Source: DASSQJ01 sp963773655
GTDB taxonomy: Bacteria > Actinomycetota > Actinomycetes > Actinomycetales > Dermatophilaceae
NCBI GenBank assembly: GCA_963773655.1
Contig: CAVZBX010000005.1
Location: 558,001-622,000 of the forward strand
DNA: 64,000 nucleotides
Reading direction: 5' to 3'
Below the pieces are notes generated by a model that saw only the letters and a list, made by a program, of their open reading frames with translations, was not told where the DNA came from and searched no databases. Shown here in pieces: positions 44,057 to 50,204 of this stretch. Both the position numbers and the translations under genes were made by a program. Every line of letters begins with the position of its first letter. Within the stretch, counting starts at the first letter, position 1.

Positions 44057-44965
44057 ATGTTGAAGAAGGTGGGCCGCTGGGCCCTCGTGCCGCTGGCCCT
44101 CGCGACGGCGTCCATCACGTTGCTGGCCCCGTCCTCCGGGGCGGTGACCGGCCCGAACATCGCCGAGGACTTCGAACACGAGTACGTCGGGCTCGTCGCC
44201 TTCTACGACGGGGAGGGCACCTTCCTGCACCGCTGCACGGGGACGCTGCTGTCGCCCGAGGTCTTCCTCACCGCCGGCCACTGCGTCGCAGCGGCGGACG
44301 ACGGCGCCGTCGCGGCGTCGGCCCGCATCTGGTTCGAGCAGGACGCCGGCGCCGACTACGACCCGGTGACCGGGGAACCCGCCTCCTCCGGGTACCCGGT
44401 GAGCGGTGGGGTGACGTCCGAGCAGCTCTTCAACTACGGGTTCACCGACCTCTCGACCATCCCCGAGACCCACGACGTGGGGCTCATCGTGCTGGAGCCC
44501 GGCGCCGTCGAGGCGGTCTACCCGGACATCGGCACGTACGGGACCTTGGCACCGGTGGGCTACGCAGACACCCTGGGCACGGGCATCGGCGCCGTCGTCA
44601 CGGTCTCCGGGTACGGCGTGACCCGCACCAACGGGAAGAACGGGAACAACACCCTGTCCTACCGCGAGCGACTGATGGGCCAGACGTTCATCATCAACAC
44701 CCGCAACAAGAACACCGCCGGCTACAACCTCCAGCTCGCGTCGAACTTCGGCGGAGGCCGGGTCGGCACCTGCTTCGGGGACTCCGGTGGACCGACCTTC
44801 GCCGGCGACTCCACCACCGTGGTCGCGGTCAACTCCTGGGTGCAGAACTGGAGCTGTGGCGGACAGGGCTTCCACTACCGCGTCGACACCGCCGAGGTGC
44901 AGGACTGGATGGCGGACGTGCTCGGCCCGCTGGGTCTCTGGGACGCCATCGCCCCCCGGAGCTGA
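44057..44965 (+). CDS. Secreted trypsin-like serine protease
   Basis: 302 residues. A Sec signal peptide (about 1-29, ending SSGA) leads to a chymotrypsin-fold domain. The catalytic triad is His75 (LTAGHC), Asp140 (HDVGL) and Ser243 (GDSGGP). Disulfides Cys60-Cys76 and Cys239-Cys267 are likely. There is no clear propeptide of the alpha-lytic type. Gene order suggests a single transcription unit with a strong ribosome binding site upstream and a perfect terminator downstream. The protein should be an exported digestive or maturation protease. Confidence 0.93.
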   Translation: MLKKVGRWALVPLALATASITLLAPSSGAVTGPNIAEDFEHEYVGLVAFYDGEGTFLHRCTGTLLSPEVFLTAGHCVAAADDGAVAASARIWFEQDAGADYDPVTGEPASSGYPVSGGVTSEQLFNYGFTDLSTIPETHDVGLIVLEPGAVEAVYPDIGTYGTLAPVGYADTLGTGIGAVVTVSGYGVTRTNGKNGNNTLSYRERLMGQTFIINTRNKNTAGYNLQLASNFGGGRVGTCFGDSGGPTFAGDSTTVVAVNSWVQNWSCGGQGFHYRVDTAEVQDWMADVLGPLGLWDAIAPRS

Positions 44966-44979
44966 CGACCCGGGCCCCG

Positions 44980-45013
44980 TTCCGGGCGCCCGATCGCGGT
45001 CGGGCGCCCGGAA
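44980..45013 (+). terminator. Perfect 14-bp stem terminator after the protease gene
   Basis: TTCCGGGCGCCCGA (44980-44993) pairs without mismatch with TCGGGCGCCCGGAA (45000-45013) around a 6-nt loop. It lies 14 bp after the stop codon. It has no T-run, as is usual in this GC range. Confidence 0.8.
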
Positions 45014-45807
45014 GGTCTCCGCTGGGAGCGATCGGCCCCGCGGACGACGACGTTCAGGCCGCCGAGGTCCTCGGGGCGTGCCCGGACCCGGCCCCTCACA
45101 CGTTGACGCAGGACGTCCCGTCGGTGGTCGGCCGGTGTCGGTCGTCCTCGGAAGACGCAGCTGACCTGCGAGGACCCCGGTGGGCGGAGGTGGGCGTCGT
45201 CGGTGGCTTGCGGCCTTCGTGCGGACCTGCTGCGGACCGAGGCGGTCGCACGTTGGATGGATGCGGTGGCGCAGACCCTCCCGTCCTTCCGCCCAGAGAG
45301 GGCTACGCGCCCGGAGTATCCGCGTCATCACCGTGATGTCGCGGATGTCCGGCCAGGTCGCGGCAATTGCTGCGTCCTCCTCGAGCTTCCGCGTCGTCAC
45401 TGTGACGTCGCGTCTACTCCGCGGGTCGACGTGCGTCCCAGCGCCGCGAATCGCGCGCTTGCGAAGACCCGTTGATGGCGCCACACCGCGCCATGCCGTC
45501 ACCTTCGCTTCCACGGGCGGTGACGGCGTTCAGTGCAGCGCTGCTCACGGCATCTCTGGTGCCGTGATCGTGATGACGGTCCCCATGCAGTTCGACCGGC
45601 CGAACGTCGCTGTAGGCGGCACCTTGTGCGAGTTCCTGTCGCTTGGCTGCGGCTCCGGCTACTTCGGCCTCGAGGACCTCGCGCATGACCACGCCTCAAC
45701 AGCGACCGCCTTGGCAGGCCGGACAGCAGAGGGTGAGCACCCTCCGGGCGGTCAGGTCCGGCGCCTCGTGCGGCCGTTCGCGCGCGGCGCGGCTAGCGTG
45801 GACCAGC
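45014..45807. other. Gene-poor stretch of about 800 bp before the epimerase
   Basis: Open frames here lack codon bias or recognisable products. One - strand segment around 45330-45430 reads DVTVTTRKLEEDAAIAATWP followed by DIRDITVMTRILRA. It looks slightly protein-like but has no family match that I recognise and may be a remnant. Two related palindromes lie inside it. The stretch precedes a decayed integrase region, so it may be the outer part of an old insertion. Confidence 0.45.
45321..45412. repeat. Pair of 23-bp palindromic sites 69 bp apart
   Basis: Site 1 (45321-45343) is CGCG-T-CATCAC-C-GTGATG-T-CGCG. Site 2 (45390-45412) is CGCG-T-CGTCAC-T-GTGACG-T-CGCG. They differ at the centre and at one symmetric pair, where A/T in one becomes G/C in the other. 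The change therefore keeps the dyad. This compensatory difference suggests a selected structure or protein site. The flanks do not match. Confidence 0.55.
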
Positions 45808-46797
45808 ATGGGAAGCGCGGGGGGACTCACGGTTGCGGTGACCGGGCCCACCGGCACCTTCGGGCTCGCGCTGATGCCGCAGCTCGAGGCCGATGATCGG
45901 GTCGCTCGCGTCATCGGCATCGCTCGGCGACCGTTCGACCCAGCGCAGCGCGGCTGGACGAAGATGGAGTACCGCCGCGGTGACGTCCGCGACGCCGGCG
46001 CACTGCGGGCTGCGTTCGACGGGGCCGACGTGGTCGTGCACCTTGCCTTCCTGATCGTGAGCGGGGGCAAGGAGACGACCCGGGCGATCAACGTCGAGGG
46101 CACCCTCAATGCCTTCCGTGTGGCCGCCGAATCCGGTGCCCGGCGGTTCGTGTACGCGTCCTCGGTCGCGGCCTACGGCTTCCACGCGGACAACCCGATC
46201 GGCATCAAGGAGGACTGGCCGACCCGGCCTGCGGACCGCCTCTTCTACGCCCGGGAGAAGGCCGAGCTCGAGCACCTGCTGCTCGAGGAGGCCGGCGTGA
46301 ACCCCCAGGTGGCGCTCTACCTGTTACGGCCCCCCATCGTGCTCGGTCCCGGGGCGGTGGGAGCCAAGGTCAGCATCCCCAGAGGGCTCGCGCCCCTGGC
46401 CCGCATGGGGGAGTCGGGGCTGCGACTGCTGCGCGGTCTCCCGGCCCTCGTGCCGGACCTGCCCCTCCAGGTCATCCATCACGACGACGTGGCCCAGGCG
46501 CTGTGCCTGTGTGTCGTCGGCGCCGGATCACCGGGGGCCTACAACATCGCCGCTGACGGGGTGATCACCTTCGTCGACGTCGCTCGCGAGCTCGGACTGC
46601 GGTCCTGGTCGCTCCCAGGTGGTCCCGTCGCATCGCTGGCGCGAGCCGCCGCCAGGGTGCCGTACCTGCCCTCAGGCGCTCAGTGGGTGGAGGCCATCAG
46701 CCACCCGGTCATCATGGACACGACCAAAGCAAGAACCGTGCTCGGCTGGACTCCACGGCACACCGCTCAGCAGACCCTGCGGTCGACGTTCGGCTGA
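45808..46797 (+). CDS. NAD-dependent epimerase/dehydratase family protein (extended SDR)
   Basis: 329 residues. The N-terminal Rossmann motif is VAVTGPTGTFG and the catalytic pattern is FVYASSVAAYG followed by FYAREKAELEH (Ser, Tyr, Lys). In most relatives the motif is YxxxK, and here it is Tyr-Ala-Arg-Glu-Lys, intact. The C-terminal half has RPPIVLGPGAVGAKV and LQVIHHDDVAQALCL. The substrate is unknown. It is the last ordinary gene before the integrase remnant. The ATG at 45808 gives MGSAGGLTVAVTG. Confidence 0.85.
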   Translation: MGSAGGLTVAVTGPTGTFGLALMPQLEADDRVARVIGIARRPFDPAQRGWTKMEYRRGDVRDAGALRAAFDGADVVVHLAFLIVSGGKETTRAINVEGTLNAFRVAAESGARRFVYASSVAAYGFHADNPIGIKEDWPTRPADRLFYAREKAELEHLLLEEAGVNPQVALYLLRPPIVLGPGAVGAKVSIPRGLAPLARMGESGLRLLRGLPALVPDLPLQVIHHDDVAQALCLCVVGAGSPGAYNIAADGVITFVDVARELGLRSWSLPGGPVASLARAAARVPYLPSGAQWVEAISHPVIMDTTKARTVLGWTPRHTAQQTLRSTFG

Positions 46798-46952
46798 CCG
46801 GCCAGCGGCGCCCCGCCAGGCCGAGGGCAGCCGGCCGAAGAAGGCCGAGCCGGCCCTGGTGCCATGGCTCTCCCTCCTCCCGGTCCAGCATCTCGCGCCC
46901 TCGGATCTCCCTTTCGCTTGGTTCTCGAGTCTGCAGAAGCACGCTGCGACAA

Positions 46953-47264
46953 GGGGTCTGGCTCGGCGTCGACGGCGGCCAGAACCCACCCCACCAGAAC
47001 ACGGTGGACCACTGGTGGCGCTCGACCCTCGGGTCCGCTGGGGTCCAGTACGGCCTGCCCGACCTGAGGCACTTCTACGCCTCGGGCCTGATCGCAGCCG
47101 GATGCGATGTCGTTACCGTCCAGCGGGCTCTCGGACCCTCGAAGGCGACGACCAACCTCGACACCTGGGCACACCTCTGGCCGACCGCTGCGCACCGCAC
47201 CCGCAAGGCTTCGGCACTCCGTGCGGACTCCCCGCGGACTGCGGCAGGCCCGCACGTGGTCTGA
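46953..47264 (+). pseudogene. Tyrosine recombinase (integrase), decayed C-terminal fragment
   Basis: Only the C-terminal catalytic region is recognisable: PPHQNTVDHWWRSTLGSAGV, LPDLRHFYASGLIAAGCDVV and TVQRALGPSKATTNLDTWAH. It resembles actinobacterial phage-type integrases. The conserved LRH Arg is present, the usual LGH is LGP, and the usual nucleophile Tyr (DTYGHLW) is Trp (DTWAHLW). The N-terminal two thirds are missing or scrambled. It cannot be active. Its stop (47262-47264) lies inside a 43-bp copy of the ychF 3' end, the classic place for an integrase next to its attachment site. Confidence 0.75.
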
Positions 47265-47302
47265 ACTGCGGAAACGCGGTCAACTACACGTTGAAGCGAA
47301 AC
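47260..47302. repeat. Left attachment-site-like copy of the ychF 3' end
   Basis: This 43-bp segment is 34/43 identical to 49083-49125 with no gap. It begins with the 19-bp perfect match TCTGAACTGCGGAAACGCG and ends with TTGAAGCGAAAC (TTGAAGCGGAAC at ychF). Read on the - strand it encodes Phe-Arg-Phe-Asn-Val-stop, exactly the YchF C-terminus, with different codons and stop. A weaker 20-bp copy lies at 47359-47378 (TCTGACCTGAGGAAACGCGG). Confidence 0.75.
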
Positions 47303-47453
47303 GAAGTTCGGCGTTTCGGCGGTCGTCGGCCATCGACGACTGATGGCGGAAACTGCGCTCTGACCTGAGGAAACGCGGCGGTGGGACCGTTGGACGTCGT
47401 CGGCCAGATTCGGCCCCCGCCGGACTTCTTGCGGACTGTTTGCGGACCGCAGG

Positions 47454-47912
47454 TCAGGTCGTGAGACCTCTGGCGAGGGCGGCGTCGAACAGCGTCCGCG
47501 CGACCTGCTCGGCCTTCTCGGTCGCCGCCGCCCCCACCGGCCTCGCCTCGTAGCGGTCCTGGTTCCGGGCGCGTCGCAGGCGGTCGAACTCCCGGGCCGC
47601 CTTCTCTGCCGGAGGCTTGTCGAACACGGCGCGCAGGTAGCGGCCGAGCGCCTCGTGCTGGCCCGGTCCGTTGGTCGTACGGAAGCCGTACGCCGCCAGA
47701 AGCGCCTCGCCGGTGTCGTGACAGGCGTCGTAGGCGACGCCGTACCTGACGGTGACGCTCGTGAGCAGCGGCAGCTGGTCCAATCTCTCTTCGGCCTGCT
47801 GAAGGAACGAGGTCGCACGCGCGAGGTCTGCGCGCACGACATCGAGGCGGCGCGCCTCGACCAGCGCGACGACGGTCGCCTGCTGGACGCGGGAGAGCGG
47901 GGTCAGCGCCAC
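47454..47912 (-). CDS. HEPN-domain protein (SAV_6107-like)
   Basis: 152 residues, all helical. RYGVAYDACHDTGEALLAAY, GFRTTNGPGQHEALGRYLRA and FDRLRRARNQDRYEARPVG match the SAV_6107-type HEPN group. The canonical RNase motif R-x4-6-H is not obvious at the usual place (RARNQDRY), so nuclease activity is uncertain. The GTG at 47912 overlaps the nucleotidyltransferase gene by 10 nt, indicating a coupled pair. Such pairs are commonly toxin-antitoxin modules in which the nucleotidyltransferase modifies the HEPN partner. This is known for the family and inferred here. Confidence 0.8.
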   Translation of the reverse strand: MALTPLSRVQQATVVALVEARRLDVVRADLARATSFLQQAEERLDQLPLLTSVTVRYGVAYDACHDTGEALLAAYGFRTTNGPGQHEALGRYLRAVFDKPPAEKAAREFDRLRRARNQDRYEARPVGAAATEKAEQVARTLFDAALARGLTT

Positions 47913-48487
47913 GGCAGCTCTCCGAGGACGACGACCGCCGAGCCGCTGCGCACGTTGTCCAGAAAGCCGGAGGACGCTGCGAATTCCTCCGGGGTGAGGA
48001 TCGTCGGGTTCACGGGACGGTGCACCGCGGACTCGACCCGAGTGCACGCCTCGTAGACCGCGTCCACGTCAGGTTCACCGAGGACCATGAGATCGATGTC
48101 GTGCGGGGCTGGACCGGCATCTCCGAGGAGCCGAGCTGCGAACGAGCCGTACAGGAACGCCGTCTCGATCCCGTCGATGCGCGCAAGCTCCTCGGCCAGG
48201 ATCACCACCGGGCCGGTCACGACCGTAAGGATCTCGCGCAAGGGGCCGACCAGCGGGCTTTCAGCGTTGGCGCGGATCAGCCTTGTGCGGCCCACGTGTC
48301 GCTCGCTCAGGATGCCGGCATCGACCAGGCGCGCGACCTCGCGATGGGCGGTCGGGTACGCCAGGTCGGCCCGCTTGGCCAGGTCGGTGACGCTCAGCTC
48401 GTCGCCGGTGAGCAACACTGTAGAGAGCAGGCGCGCCTGGCCGTCCGATCGGAAGATCGGAGCCAGGAGCGGTGCCTCAGTTCTCAT
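47903..48487 (-). CDS. Winged-helix plus nucleotidyltransferase (MNT-type) protein
   Basis: 194 residues. A winged helix-turn-helix occupies about 15-75 (LSVTDLAKRADLAYPTAHRE). A minimal nucleotidyltransferase domain follows, with AFLYGSFAARLLGD (Gly114-Ser115-Phe116) and the catalytic pair HDIDLMVLG (Asp130, Asp132). This fusion is typical of antitoxin-like genes paired with HEPN proteins. The DNA-binding part suggests autoregulation. The ATG at 48487 is preferred because it lies exactly 7 nt after the -10 TAATCT of a consensus promoter. Earlier in-frame starts lie inside that promoter. Confidence 0.85.
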   Translation of the reverse strand: MRTEAPLLAPIFRSDGQARLLSTVLLTGDELSVTDLAKRADLAYPTAHREVARLVDAGILSERHVGRTRLIRANAESPLVGPLREILTVVTGPVVILAEELARIDGIETAFLYGSFAARLLGDAGPAPHDIDLMVLGEPDVDAVYEACTRVESAVHRPVNPTILTPEEFAASSGFLDNVRSGSAVVVLGELPWR

Positions 48488-48496
48488 ATAACTGAG
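48476..48496. promoter_or_regulatory. Candidate operator palindrome of the nucleotidyltransferase/HEPN operon
   Basis: CTCAGTT (48476-48482) and AACTGAG (48490-48496) are perfect inverted arms around a 7-nt centre. They cover the start codon at 48487 and touch the last two bases of the -10 element. A winged-helix domain in the first gene makes autorepression at this site the natural hypothesis. Confidence 0.55.
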
Positions 48497-48523
48497 ATTA
48501 TCCTCCATCATATCAACAGTCAA
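48495..48523 (-). promoter_or_regulatory. Consensus-type promoter, leaderless
   Basis: On the - strand, -35 TTGACT (48523-48518), a 17-bp spacer and -10 TAATCT (48500-48495) are followed after 7 nt by the ATG at 48487. It is the closest match to the sigma-70 consensus that I found in the window. It lies in an AT-rich patch unlike its surroundings, which fits imported DNA. Confidence 0.7.
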
Positions 48524-48534
48524 CGAGCCGATAA

Positions 48535-48867
48535 CTAACCCCAGAAGATGGGGTCGCCGCTGGCCTCGATGTGGTCGAGGAGCGCCTGGACGTTCTTGGT
48601 TGGGTGCTTGTGCTTGTACTCGTGGAACTTCAGGTTGCGATCACGCCAGTAGATCGCCCATCGACCGGTTGACTGCGTATAGCGCAGCCGCGCGATCGGA
48701 AACCGGGTGTGCTCGCCGACACCGTCCCACGGTGGCCGCACCTCGACGATGTCGACGTGCCGGTCGGAGACGTCGGCCTCGACCTTCAGCTCGTCCCAGA
48801 GGTGCTCCGGCACACGCTCTCGCGCCCACAGCCGGATGCGGTGGAGGTCAGTCTCCGGAAGTGCCAC
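48535..48867 (-). CDS. DUF3024 family protein
   Basis: 110 residues. VRPPWDGVGEHTRFPIARLR, YTQSTGRWAIYWRDRNLKFH and EYKHKHPTKNVQALLDHIEA match the DUF3024 family, whose function is unknown. The protein has many aromatic and charged residues and no signal. The GTG at 48867 gives VALPETDLHRIRLWARERVP, the family-like start. It lies inside the small island, 11 bp upstream of the promoter of the nucleotidyltransferase operon and in the same direction. Confidence 0.75.
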   Translation of the reverse strand: MALPETDLHRIRLWARERVPEHLWDELKVEADVSDRHVDIVEVRPPWDGVGEHTRFPIARLRYTQSTGRWAIYWRDRNLKFHEYKHKHPTKNVQALLDHIEASGDPIFWG

Positions 48868-48895
48868 GACACCAGCGTGCCACCCGACGGCAACC

Positions 48896-49060
48896 TCAGA
48901 CCTCGAGGAGCCGTCGGGCCGCCTTGGCGACCGTCGACGATGACTTCTGCGAGGCCAGCTCACGCAGCTCCGTCGGTAGGTCGATCGTGCGGCCCGTCCG
49001 TTCGGCGAGGTCGGCGGCCAGCTCCAGGAAGGCGCCGGCATCCTTCTTGCGGACTGTGCG
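48896..49060 (-). pseudogene. Truncated reading frame at the island's right end
   Basis: About 54 codons end at a TGA at 48896. They read DAGAFLELAADLAERTGRTI, then DLPTELRELASQKSSSTVAK and AARRLLEV. The helical, charged composition is protein-like, but no start codon with a ribosome site exists before the frame meets the attachment-site region at 49083. I do not recognise the family. It looks like the 3' end of a gene cut off by the island boundary. Confidence 0.4.
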
Positions 49061-49082
49061 GACTGGGAGGGATCAGACCCGA

Positions 49083-49125
49083 TCTGAACTGCGGAAACGC
49101 GCCGACTCAGACATTGAAGCGGAAC
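49083..49125. repeat. Right attachment-site-like segment overlapping the ychF 3' end
   Basis: This segment spans the last five codons and the stop of ychF (stop at 49109-49107) plus 24 bp of downstream DNA. It matches 47260-47302 at 34 of 43 positions, including a 19-bp perfect stretch just past the stop. Insertion here leaves YchF intact because the incoming DNA restores its end. Confidence 0.75.
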
Positions 49126-50192
49126 TCGACGACATCGCCGTCCTGCATGACGTAGTCCTTGCCCTCGATCCGGACCCGCCCGGCCGAGCGGGCCGCGGCC
49201 ATCGAGCCCAGCTCGTCGAGCTCGGCGAACGAGACCACCTCGGCCTTGATGAAGCCGCGCTGGAAGTCGGTGTGGATGACGCCCGCGGCCTGCGGCGCGG
49301 TCCAGCCCTGGCGGATCGTCCAGGCCCGTGACTCCTTGGGCCCGGCGGTCAGGTAGGTCTGCAGACCGAGGGTGTGGAACCCGGTGCGGGCCAGCTGGGT
49401 GAGCCCGGACTCCTCGGCGCCGAAGCCGTGCAGCATCTCCAGCGCCTCCTCCGGCTCCATCTCCATGAGGTCCATCTCGAGCTTGGCGTCGAGGAACACG
49501 GCGTCGGCGGGGGCGACGAGCGCGGCCAGGCGGGCGTGCAGGTCGGTGTCGGTGAGCTGGTCCTCGTCGAGGTTGAAGACGTAGATGAACGGCTTGGTCG
49601 TGAGCAGCCCGAGCTGGTCGGCCAGCGCCCTGTCGACGCCGGCCGCCGCGCCGGCGGCGTAGAGCGTGCGGCCTTCCGCCAGCACCTTCTCGGCGGCGAG
49701 GGCGGTGTCGAGGACGGCCTTGTCGGTCTTCTTGCCCTTGACCTCCTTGTCGAGCCTGGGGATCGCCTTGTCGAGAGTCTGGAGGTCGGCGAGGATCAGC
49801 TCGGTGTGGATGGTCTCGATGTCGGACTCGGGCGAGACCGCGCCGTCGACGTGGACGACGTCGCCGTCCTCGAAGGTACGCACCACCTGGCAGATGGCGT
49901 CGGCCTCGCGGATGTTGGCGAGGAACTTGTTGCCGAGCCCCTCCCCCTCGGACGCCCCGCGGACGATGCCGGCGATGTCGACGAAGGAGACCGTGGCCGG
50001 GATGACCTTCTCGGAGCCGAAGATCTCGGCGAGCCGCTCGAGCCGTGCATCAGGGAGGGGGACGACACCGATGTTGGGGTCGATCGTCGCGAAGGGGTAG
50101 TTCGCCGCGAGGACGGTGTTCTTGGTCAGGGCGTTGAACATCGTCGACTTGCCGACGTTGGGGAGCCCGACGATTCCGATGGTGAGTGCCAC
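49107..50192 (-). CDS. ychF: Redox-regulated ATPase YchF
   Basis: 361 residues of the Obg/YchF family. The P-loop is GLPNVGKSTMF (about 8-18), followed by VDIAGIVRGASEGEGLGNKF (G3) and a coiled segment. The C-terminal TGS domain is complete, ending VEFRFNV. YchF binds ATP rather than GTP and associates with ribosomes. It is conserved and housekeeping. Here its 3' end is the integration target of the neighbouring island. It lies 12 bp downstream of the patatin fusion gene in the same direction. Confidence 0.96.
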   Translation of the reverse strand: MALTIGIVGLPNVGKSTMFNALTKNTVLAANYPFATIDPNIGVVPLPDARLERLAEIFGSEKVIPATVSFVDIAGIVRGASEGEGLGNKFLANIREADAICQVVRTFEDGDVVHVDGAVSPESDIETIHTELILADLQTLDKAIPRLDKEVKGKKTDKAVLDTALAAEKVLAEGRTLYAAGAAAGVDRALADQLGLLTTKPFIYVFNLDEDQLTDTDLHARLAALVAPADAVFLDAKLEMDLMEMEPEEALEMLHGFGAEESGLTQLARTGFHTLGLQTYLTAGPKESRAWTIRQGWTAPQAAGVIHTDFQRGFIKAEVVSFAELDELGSMAAARSAGRVRIEGKDYVMQDGDVVEFRFNV

Positions 50193-50204
50193 GGGGCCGA
50201 GAGT

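Noticed and set aside
45180..45896. Possible gene on the + strand before the epimerase
   Set aside because: The frame has no start with a ribosome site and no recognisable domain, and overlapping frames look equally good.
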